Origin: Dillenia suffruticosa
Taxonomy: Eukaryota > Streptophyta > Magnoliopsida > Dilleniales > Dilleniaceae
Assembly: GCA_033439265.1 (NCBI GenBank)
Contig: JAVTVX010000013.1
Location: 1,514,501 to 1,578,500, forward strand
Length of the DNA: 64,000 nt
Reading direction: 5' to 3'
The notes beneath the pieces are model-generated. The model worked only from the letters and a program-made list of their open reading frames with translations, had not been told where the DNA came from and did no database searches. Shown here piece after piece: positions 52,001-61,200 of the stretch. Position 1 is the first letter of the stretch. Each line of letters opens with the position of its first letter. A program made the position numbers and the translations under genes.

Positions 52001-52076
52001 AGAGTACCGTAAACCGGCGACGGCCTCCCGAGTTGTTGAGAGATTTCACTGCTTGCGACTCCGAAGATGTTGCCAT
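25052..52076 (-). CDS. UTP20: UTP20/DRIM, U3 snoRNP small-subunit processome scaffold (31 coding exons)
   Basis: A HEAT/ARM-repeat scaffold of the nucleolar small-subunit (90S) processome, acting in 18S rRNA maturation. Minus-strand exons in gene order: 52076-52008, 51906-51787, 48235-48078, 46714-46670, 45320-45242, 45151-45078, 44810-44704, 42025-41843, 40547-40344, 40224-40008, 39925-39851, 39761-39421, 38529-38337, 38203-37951, 37862-37517, 37124-36945, 36837-36697, 36588-36327, 36207-35746, 35092-34629, 34037-33901, 33814-33633, 33518-33123, 32978-32853, 31415-31350, 31243-29439, 29369-29090, 27172-26939, 26370-25861, 25743-25614, 25308-25052. These sum to 8096 nt, and 2698 aa is expected, as in plant UTP20. 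Recognisable stretches: N-terminal SSESQAVKSLNN with EEIEIDVYKSL, LVSLLKSGADREPEVLEQ, GKGEHLRNACVDTLASISG in the 601-codon exon 26, and a basic C terminus ending MTMKMGRWM plus R. All introns are GT-AG except intron 26 (GC-AG). All phases agree except at exon 16, which seems one base short. Confidence 0.93.
27173..29089. other. UTP20 intron 27 (1.9 kb) with a possible MITE
   Basis: The stretch 28200-28480 is built of many short GGTTCCGGT / GAACC words on both strands (GGTTCCGGTCCGTTTTTGGA, AACTGGAACCAAACC), a make-up typical of degenerate plant MITEs. No clear termini were found. Confidence 0.35.
29437..29438 (-). other. Non-canonical GC donor of UTP20 intron 26
   Basis: Exon 26 ends TTGAG and the intron begins GCAAGG. 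The acceptor is TTTCAG at 29370. The intron is 69 bases, and no GT donor nearby keeps the conserved LNLR-YEHSTGRE junction. GC donors usually show this strong AG|GCAAG context. Confidence 0.85.
32501..32526 (+). repeat. (GT)n microsatellite in UTP20 intron 24
   Basis: Thirteen GT units followed by an interrupted GT-rich tail to about 32550. It lies in a 1.4-kb intron. Confidence 0.9.
35190..35480 (-). mobile_element. Decayed LINE fragment in UTP20 intron 19
   Basis: Minus-strand frames give pieces such as FFCGYSLGYVEEAEW and FLLWDKVVF with ASLRAHA. They resemble the tail of plant L1-type reverse-transcriptase ORFs (zinc-binding RVT region, W-LWKERN ... ASLWA). Stops and frame changes interrupt it, so it is an old relic. 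It is inserted in the same direction as UTP20. Confidence 0.35.
38257..38302. repeat. Short tandem repeat in UTP20 intron 12/13 region
   Basis: The 20-bp unit GGTAAATAGCATATTAAAAA occurs twice, plus a partial third unit. It lies just upstream of exon 14 within intron 13. Confidence 0.8.
40770..40920. repeat. Imperfect tandem duplication in UTP20 intron 8
   Basis: The blocks ATTAGCAATTTCTCA, CACTTGTCCAAA and CCCTAGCCCATGAT occur twice about 80 bases apart. Confidence 0.8.
42180..43395. other. Left part of UTP20 intron 7
   Basis: AT-rich DNA with a poly(A) run (42189-42212). I see no gene or named element apart from the SINE that follows at 43411. Confidence 0.4.
43411..43588 (+). mobile_element. 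Au-type SINE in UTP20 intron 7
   Basis: A 178-bp tRNA-derived element in antisense orientation to UTP20. Seen: a pol III A-box-like stretch (GGCACAACGGTAGAGTTGCT), a B box (GGGTTCGAGAC), the family body GAAAACAGCCTC and GCAAAAATGCAAG, and the end TTGTGCATC ... GCCCTT. It is flanked by a 15-bp target duplication, GTTGTCGATATCATT (43396-43410) and GTTGTCAATATCATT (43589-43603), with one mismatch. Confidence 0.88.
44019..44160. other. Purine-rich stretch in UTP20 intron 7
   Basis: A run of AGAAAAAAG-type words with no coding potential or recognisable element. Confidence 0.3.
46566..46590 (+). repeat. (CAA)n microsatellite in UTP20 intron 4
   Basis: About eight CAA/AACA units with one interruption. 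Confidence 0.8.
48236..51786. other. UTP20 intron 2 (3.55 kb), the largest intron of the gene
   Basis: Apart from the candidate MITE at 51066-51376, I see no structure that I can name. A 203-codon open frame on the minus strand (48677-49288) looks accidental (see the rejected list). Confidence 0.6.
51066..51376. mobile_element. Candidate MITE in UTP20 intron 2
   Basis: The left end contains GGGTGGAATAGGTAATT. The right end, read on the other strand, contains GGGTGGAATAAAGGTAATT, and both have ATTGGT outside. These are imperfect terminal inverted repeats of about 30 bp around roughly 250 bp of non-coding DNA. The target duplication is not clear. Confidence 0.4.
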
Positions 52077-52170
52077 TGGCCCGGGAGGGGAAGAGAGGGG
52101 TTTTGCTGTCAACTCGCAGCGTTTCTTGAATAGGAGATGGCAAGAGAGGGAAGACAGAAATAAGGGGTTC

Positions 52171-52180
52171 CCTAGGGTTT
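52171..52180 (-). promoter_or_regulatory. Telo-box-like motif near the UTP20 start
   Basis: Minus-strand AAACCCTAGG about 95 bases upstream of the ATG. Telo boxes (AAACCCTA) are common in promoters and leaders of plant ribosome-biogenesis genes. Confidence 0.55.
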
Positions 52181-52306
52181 AAGACAAGAGGTCGGTGGGA
52201 AGGTCGGTTCGAGCCGAGCGATGGACGTTGGGTTCATCAACGAAACGCGCATTTCCTCTCAGCCCTTGATTGTATTGTTTGATTTTGAATCGGGTTCCAA
52301 GGACTT

Positions 52307-52315
52307 TTAGGGTTT
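52307..52315 (-). promoter_or_regulatory. Telo box upstream of UTP20
   Basis: Minus-strand AAACCCTAA, an exact telo box, about 230 bases upstream of the UTP20 ATG. Confidence 0.55.
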
Positions 52316-52589
52316 GGAAGATACGTTTGAGATTTTTGAGTCGGCCAAACCGATAACATTTAAACACATAATACTAATGGCCTTTTCGCTTCTCATTGTT
52401 TTTTTTTCCCCCTTTTTTTGGACTAGGCTAGCATTGGTTGATCAATGATTAGTCCAGTGATATGAGAAATAATTTTATCCTTTTCTTTATTTAAAGATTA
52501 TTATTCAGAAAATGTTATTTTTTATTATTACAATTTTTTTTTTTGACATTAGAACTAAACTCTTTTTAATCGATAATGAATATTAAAAC

Positions 52590-52990
52590 TATATAGCGTA
52601 GGAACGGAAACGGATACGAAACGATACGATAACACGACATTTTATAAAAATATAGGAAACGGAAACGTGGATAAATATGTAAATATAAAAAATATAAAAA
52701 TTTTTATATAAATATTAATTATTTTTCAAAAATAATAAAATAACTATATTTTATAATGAAAATAAAAATAATCAAATATATAATTATTAAATATAAGATA
52801 AATAATATAAAAAATAAAAATTATGATTAAATAAATAAATAATTCATTAAATATGACAAAATACATAAATATAAAAAAAATATAAAGATTTTGATGTAAA
52901 TATTAATTAATTTAATATGTGGAAACGTTTTAGAAACAGAAAATGTTTTGAAAACGGGAAAACGTTAGTACTTAAAAGTTTCCATGCATC
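52590..52990. repeat. AT-rich dispersed repeat, copy 2
   Basis: The outer parts are rich in GGAAACG words (GGAACGGAAACGGATACG on the left, GTTTTGAAAACGGGAAAACG on the right). The core matches 21320-21600. The ends are loosely inverted (CTATATAGCGTAGGAAC against CTATGATGCATGGAAAC), consistent with a degenerate MITE. It sits in the shared UTP20/EMB2654 upstream region. Confidence 0.45.
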
Positions 52991-54440
52991 ATAGTATCAA
53001 AATACATGCGTAATTCAAGTTTTTAAATAAAATTATTAAAATTCAAGTATTAAATTTTATTAAAAGAATTTTTTTTACATTATTAATATTTGGTCATGAA
53101 AATAAGAGTTAGATATGTTTTGCATTAATTTGGTTACTTTTCCATGTTATTTTTAAACTTTTAGCTCATTTCTCATTTGATTCGAATTATTCAAAATTTG
53201 AATTATGAAGTAAATGATTCTATATCCCATTAATTTTCCTTTTATTTTTTTAATTGTGGCTTAATTTAAGACACATTTAAAAAAAAAACAAAATTATTGT
53301 ATATATATATATATATCAGTTATAAAGAAAATAAATTAAATTTTAGATGATAATAAATATATTAACTCATTTTTAATTAAATTAACATATTTTATAATTA
53401 TAAACAAATATTTAATTAAGAGTTAACTAAAATATATTTAGTTAAATTATCACATAAAATTTAATTCTTTTGATCTATTATTCATTTCATCCATCTAATT
53501 ATACTCGCTTAAAATTTGTTTCATGACTTTTGATTTTATTAAACTATTTTTTTATCACTTCTTAAATGAGTGAAAAGAATTTTAGCAACAAAAATATAAA
53601 ATTATTAAAAAATTCTCATTACTTTTCTATAAATAGATTAAAACGATCATTATATTGATAAATTTTAATATTTAATCTATGAATAAAAATTTAATTAACA
53701 TTGTTATATTTATAGAAATCTCGGGAATATAAAATTTAGTAAAACATATTATTGTCTTTTATTTTCGACTCATTATATTATTTATTTCCTTCATAAGGTT
53801 TAAGTAAAAAATAAAATAATACAAAATAAACATTATTTTTAACGAGATTACACCTTATGATTCGCACTACATATCCATTCGCTAAAGGAAATACAATTCT
53901 CCATGATGACTGGGAAGCCACAAGCTTATAAATCTCCTCATATGATGAATACTTGCATGATTATTAATTCATTTGTCTATTGATACTTATTCATAATAAT
54001 TAATTTATTCAAATTTTATTAAAGTTTCAATTTTGATGCTCTTTGAGTAAAAAAAATATTTTAATATTGAAATCATTTTCAACTAAATAGATATTTTTTT
54101 CTTATATGAAAACATATTTTATATTGTTTAATTAAGAAGCTGTCCATGCTGAATATACATTAATTATACTTATAGTACTTTATTATTTTAGATAAATAAT
54201 GGTTATATTTAATATTAATACGAAAAAATCTCAAAACCAATTTAATTTATTTAAATCTAATTTGGGTCGAGTTAATTTAGTTATAATGTGATTTTGAGGT
54301 TGATGTATTCTAAAATTTAAAATCTAAATTATTTTAGGTCAGATTCAAAATACAATAAATTGAATCAATTCATGTCTATTTATATTTTGAGTGTATTTAA
54401 ATTTAAATTGCCACTGAGATTTTCGTAAGGGAAAAAAATA
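52991..54440. other. AT-rich intergenic DNA between UTP20 and EMB2654
   Basis: No open frame or recognisable element. This is the distal promoter side of both divergently transcribed genes. Confidence 0.5.
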
Positions 54441-54550
54441 GAAACGCCCACTGGAACGGTTGAAATGGAAAACGACAGCCAACAAGACCTAAAGGCCAGG
54501 GGTTATCCTCATCATAGCCTACTAGCCACAGTTGTCACTCACCTTCTTCA

Positions 54551-54572
54551 ACTCTCTCTCTCTCTCTCTCTC
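54551..54572 (+). repeat. (CT)n tract just before the EMB2654 start codon
   Basis: Pyrimidine repeat abutting the chosen ATG. Such tracts are frequent in plant 5' leaders. If translation began at 54465 it would encode a LSLSLSL stretch. Confidence 0.85.
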
Positions 54573-55258
54573 ATGGCAACAATATCGCACACGAACCAAT
54601 TCAAACTCTGTAATTCTCCAAAGAGGAAATCAACCCCAAAATCTCAAACCAAAACCCTAATTTCATGCAAGAAGGCGGGGAAGGAACAGGCTTGGGACGA
54701 GAAGAAATCGGCGTTTGTTAATTACGACAAAGGAAAGCATGAAATAAGAGTAGAGGTGAGTGGTCTGAGGAAGGAAGACATACCTAAAAGGTATCGATTG
54801 AAGGTCGAATACGATCGGTTTCAAAAGGACTGGTCTATTTCGGAGGTTGTAGAGAGAGTCCTGAGGCTCAATCATTGGGATGACATTGAGGGGATCTTGA
54901 ATCAGTGGATTGGCAGGTTTTCTAGGAAGAATTTTCCTGTGCTTATTAAGGTATCATGCCTTGGTTGTCCCATTCCTTGTGTTTGAAAATGCCACTTGTC
55001 ATGCCTTTTACAAATGATTTTAATTGAGCTCTTTGGTTACACGTGATATGCTTGAATTAGATACAAGCTTGATGTGTAAATTATGTGTGTGTCCGTGTGT
55101 GAGAGAGAGAGAGAGAGAGTGGCTAAATTTTTGGGGGGGAGAGGCTAAATTTTGAGAGAGAGAGAAGTGTATGTGTGTGTAATTTTTGGCGGAGAGTATG
55201 CGAGTTTAAGTAAAGAGAGGGGGAGAGAGAGAGAAGTGAGTGAGATTTCTGAATTATG

Positions 55259-55292
<34 letters not shown>

Positions 55293-58200
55293 TGGTAGAG
55301 AGAGAGAGAGTGTGTGTAATTTTAGGTGAAGAGGGCAAGGATGCAAGTTTCAGTACAAAGAGAGTGATTGAATTAGTGAATTATGGTAGAGAGAGAGAGA
55401 GAGAGAGAGTTTGATGGAGAGAGGAAGAGTGTTCTGTGTGAGAATGTGTGTAAGAGCTGGAGAGAAAGAGTGTGCGAGTTTCAGAGCAGAGAGAGAGAGA
55501 GAGATTGCAATTTTATACATTTTTTCTTTTGATTATTATGATCACTCATTGCCACCTTTATTTTAAGTATCATTATAACTTATCCTATCTGAATACCACC
55601 TCATTTGAAAACTCTAACATTGGAGTAGTATTTCCAAACATGGGAATGGAATCAATGCAGGTGGCATTCCCATTTGCACCAACCAATCAAGGTCTAAATG
55701 CAAGACTTTGTCTTTATTGCTTACATTCTCTGTAGCTGTACAAGACAGTTGAACTTGGGTTTGGATTGAAACATCACTCTTGGATTGGATGGTGTAATAC
55801 GTTCAAATAACTCATCACTTACTTTCTTGTATTCATGTTATAGGAGATAACAAAGACGGGGTCTCTTGAACACAGTGTCCGTGTTTTCTGTTGGATGAAA
55901 AACCAAAAGAACTATTGTGCTCAAAATGACATCTACAACATGATGATTAGATTGCATGCCAGACACAACCGGATGGATCAAGCACGTGGATTGTTTTTTG
56001 AGATGCAAGAGTGGAGGTATGCATCTATGAACTCGACCTTGTTCGTCTTTCATTTGTGGCTTTGGTTGCTTCTAATATGCATTGAAAGTACTTTCTTCTT
56101 TTATGTTTGATTGAGTAGGACTTCTGCGGTAAAGCTATACCTATGTAAGCACCATTTTTTAGTTTTGATTCTGAGGTACTCAGATCTCCTATGCCTATGT
56201 GAGCCTAGAAGAGATGATGATCTTTGGCTGACACATAGCTATACTATCTTTGGATTAAAGTGTTGGTCAAGAAGCAAATAGGATATAGAGGAGATCAGGA
56301 AAAGAAAAGCTAAGTGAAAGTTAAAAATCCAAAGCTTTCCCATCTTTTCTGCGTCATCAAAATGAAACCCTAAACATCACAGAGGATCCAGTTAAAATTA
56401 TTTTGTCCTTCAAAATGGAAATAATGGGAATTACTTTTTGAAATCAAGAATTACTCTAAGCAATGCACCATGAAGTGGATATCCTTACTCACTCCCACCG
56501 GAACCTGTATCCTTAGAAAAAGCAAAAGGCCTAAAGTTAAAAGGATGTCATTTAATTTCTTTAGACAGTTCAACTTTGCATTCCAGAAGTTCACTTTGTT
56601 TTGCATACCATAGTGTTCTGACCATTGATGGCCTTTGATTTTACCAACTTTAATAAAGATGGTTGTGTCTCATGTCTCATACTAAATTTTTAACCCGTTT
56701 TGGGTTCCAAGAATTAAAGAAAAAGCTTATGGCCTCCTAGCTGTGGAAAATTTAACGACTGGCCTGCTAATGCTTCCAATATTGACACATGAAATTAAAG
56801 TAGGGGCTTTCCAACTCTGTTATTTCAATATCTTCCCAAGTGCTGCAGCATACAGTTCAGAGGAGCACTCTTAACCTTCTTACTGAGTTTGATTGGCAAT
56901 AAACTTCTTCTAAGAAAGAGGCTTTTTCTCTGAAGGAGTCAAATATCTAGCATTAAGCTTGTTGTCTTACTTAACTGAATGGGGAAACCACTGACTATGT
57001 GAAGAATTTGTAAAAATGATACATGCCCATTTGATTTTATTTTTTTGGTTTTGAAATTAGGTATTCTTTTCTATCAAATAAAAAAAGAAAAATCTTCTCA
57101 TGTGTTACAACATCTGAAACATAATAATGCATAGTTTTTGTTATTAGATCAAGAATGGAGAAGAAGAATTTAAGCAAAAGATCAGAGACAGTACTCTTAA
57201 TTCTTCCTTGATATGAAATTCTCTAATTGCATGAAAAAAGTTACTGTAGTCTCAGCTTTACTTGGCAATGTTAAAGATTGTATACATAAAAGAAAAAATT
57301 TCTTAATTTGCCAATTAGCCAAGATTGCCCAGCCTATTAACTTATGTAAATTGAAATTTAATGGACTTCTACATAATTTCACTAGGTTTAGTGAGTATAT
57401 ACATACTTTATATGTATAACTCTGGATATATTCCTAATGTACTACCTTCCTCCCCAAAAATAACTTTCAGATTTACTGATCATGAATAAATATGTAAATG
57501 AAAAAAAAAAAAGAGTCTTCTAACCGGGGGCTTTTCCTGGCGGTCCGAACAGGCAACTCTTTTCCCCTTTGATCTCTGTGTCTTTGGTCCCTTGTCGCCA
57601 TGCTTCAAATTGCAACCTGTTCACAATAAATGCTTGAACTACTCTAAGTCTTCGTGTGGTGCTGAGAATGTTAATATTGTAATATATTCAAGCATATGGT
57701 GCTGGCTTATCAATAATTTTGAATCCTTGATAATTGTTCAGCTTTTCAAGTTCATTTCCTATTCTTTGTTGGGGTGTTATCTCCTTTTGATTTATTTTAC
57801 TAACATTATAGTTTGTTGACTAGGTGCAAGCCCGATGCTGAGACATACAATGCACTCATTAATGTACATGGACGAGCTGGTCAGTGGCGTTGGGCGATAA
57901 ATATCATGGATGATATGCTTCGTGCAGCTGTGTGTAATATTTTTCTTTCTTTTCATTCTTGGTGTTGTTATTTGATTCGATCTCTCTTCCTATTATTCAT
58001 AGATTTAACAATATCTTGGACTGTTTACTATAGCACCTCCCACCCTTAATATTAGGATAAGTTTGATAATCATCAAGAAGTTTTCTCTCCACCCATTCCT
58101 TCAAAATGCTTATCACGATAGTTACAAATTTGAATTGATTGGATATGGTTGGTGCTCACTCGAGATAAAGAATTAATTTGTAAAAAGTGGGTTCCCGGCA

Positions 58201-61200
58201 ATTTGGCACGTACTGGTTTTTGTTGCTTTAATGATGAGTTGACACTTTTTTTTTTGCTTAGCCTGGTGATATTATTGGCATAGGTAGCTAAAGGAAATCA
58301 ACAGGGTATAAAATAAATATCTTTGAAGTTGGAATTGCTTTTTATGTCCATCTTTAAATATGTAAATATAAGCTTATCTAATTGCAGCTATTTTTCTGGC
58401 AGCGGTAGAATGGTGAATGTATTACTTTCTTTTGGCATCCCATAGTTTTATTGTGAGGGTCCAATGATAAATAGTTTAACCCTTTTATGTACTAATTCAT
58501 CATATATTTATGCCCTCTTGGGGACTTAATAACAATTTTGCTGACGGTAATAAACTTAGATGAAGCTTGCAGATTGCTTGATCTGACTCAACGTCAATTG
58601 TTCAATGGAATAGTCCAATTAAAAGTCAACATTTGTGTCAACTTAGGGTATACTTGAGAAAAGAGTTCCATATGGGACATTCTAGACTTGTACGAAATTT
58701 TAAAAGATTTGCATGTAATAGCACTTCAGATGGTCAACTAAGCAATTGTAAGATTGTATGTGCAGTTTCATCTTTACTGATAATATGTAAAGGGTAAAAG
58801 AAAGGAAATTGTGTTCCGCTGAAAGTCAAAAGTTGTTTAAAAGAAATTGATGGGGGGAATATTAGTGGTGGGATTATTCGTCTACCTTTTTCTTTTGCTG
58901 ATCCAATATTCTAGGATTTTATTCGTCTACCTTTTCTATTTTACCTCTCTGAAGTGAAAGTTTTATCCAATGTGGGGAAGCTAGAGCTAGGATCCTAGAG
59001 TGAGGTGTCAAAGAAAACCTATAGCTCTCTTCCAATATATCTGAGTGATCAATGACCTAATGTGAAGATGCATTATTTTGTGCTTACCTTAATAAACTCA
59101 GTTTTTTTTTTTTTTTTTGTGAGATTTTCTCCTTAATACACCAGCCATCTGACTTGGTCATTCCAAAAATACTTCACAAAAAGTGTTGAGTTCAACTCCA
59201 ATTACAAATTATTGGTGATTGGAACAAGACTTTTAAAGGATCTCACTGCAATGTTGCATACTACCAAAAAGGAGGCATTTAAATGAACTCCTCCACAGTT
59301 TGTGGGTCTGCCACAATCTCTCTTTTCACTCAGATGAACTCCATTTTTTATATATAATTATGTTCAACCAAATACAGTTCATTGATAAATGAATGAATTG
59401 ATGTATATATTTAAAATGAACGGAACCTTTTCTTTGGTTCCAAGCAATGCATAAACCCATCCAGGCTTTTCTGTGATAGGCTAACTTAGATTTGCCATTA
59501 TTATTTCTTAGTTCATATTTTCATATAATTGTTCTTCTGATTTCCTCTTAACAGAGTTCATAGTGGAAGATACAAATATAATTTGTTTCATCTGTGTGTT
59601 TTGTTTTTCAAAGCGAGGCCACCTTTAACAAAGTTTTCACTAGGTTATTATGTTTCTTGACATGTTCAGATTCCTCCAAGTCGTTCGACATACAACAGCC
59701 TGATCAATGCTTGTGGATCTAGTGGAAACTGGAAAGAAGCTTTGAAAATCTGCAAAAAGATGACAGAAAATGGAGTTGGCCCGGATTTGGTGACTCATAA
59801 TAGCATTTTATCTGCCTATAAAAATGGGGCCCAGTATAGAAAAGCTTTGTCTTATTTTGAACTAATGAAAGGAACAAATATCCGTCCCGACACAATCACC
59901 CTCAATATTGTGATACATTGCCATATAAAGCTTGGACATATTGACAAAGCTGTTGAAATTTTCAATTCAATGAGGCAGAAAAGAGCAGAATGCCATCCTG
60001 ACATTGTAACATATACTAGCATTGTTCATGCATATGCTGTTTCAGGGCAAATTGAAAGCTGCAAAGCCGTGTTTAACACTCTGCTTGCAGAAGGTGTAAA
60101 ACCTAATATTGTTTCATACAATGCACTACTTGGTGCATATGCTTCACAAGGGATGACAAAAGAAGCCAATGCAGTTTTTAATGTGATAAAGCAAAATGGC
60201 TTCCGACCAGATGTTGTAACTTACACATCTTTGCTCAATGCTTATGGAAAATCACAACAACCTGAAAAGGCCAAGGAAGTGTTTGACCTCATGAAGCAGA
60301 ATAACCAGAAACCAAATATTGTTAGTTATAATGCATTGATTGATGCTTATGGGTCTAATGGACTCTTAGGTGAAGCTGTGGAAGTTCTGCGTGAGATGGA
60401 GAGGGATGGCGTCCGGCCAAATGTTGTGTCTATATGTACACTATTGGCAGCATGTAGCCGCTGCTCTCAAAGGGTGAATATTGATACTATTCTTTCAGCA
60501 GCTGACATGCGAGGTATTGAATTGAACACTGTTGCTTATAACTCAGCCATTGGAAGCTATATGAATGTGGGAGAGTGTGAGAAAGCTTTTACTTTGTACA
60601 AGTCTATGAGGAAGAAGAGAGTCAGACCTAATTCTGTAACTTACAATGTGTTAATCAGTGGATGTTGTAAGACATCAAGATATGATGAAGCCCTTGTGTT
60701 TTTTGATGAAATGATGGATTTAAAAGTTCCTCCTTCACTGGAGGTGTACTCATCCATGATCTGTGTCTACAGTAAAAAGGTTGCTTTTGGTTTCCCATAA
60801 AATGATTTGTTAGCATGAATGGTAACTAATTCTTACCTCTGCTATCTCATCATCAGGGACAACTTGCCGAAGCGGTATCTACATTCACCAGAATGAAGAT
60901 GTCTGGTTTTAACCCTGATGTTGTTATATATACAGCAATGCTTCATGCATACAATGCTACAGGTAGGAATCAGTTGAACATCAGACATCTATTTTGGGGG
61001 AATATCTTACTGTGTGTTTACTTGCAGAGAACTGGGAAAAGGCATATGAACTTTTTCAAGAGATGGAAATCAGTAATATAGTACCAGACACTATTGCATG
61101 CGCAGCTTTGATGCAAGCTTTTAATAGAGGATGCCAACCAACCAAAGTTTTAATCCTGGCAGAGATTATGAGGGATAAGAATATTCCTTTTTCTGATGCT

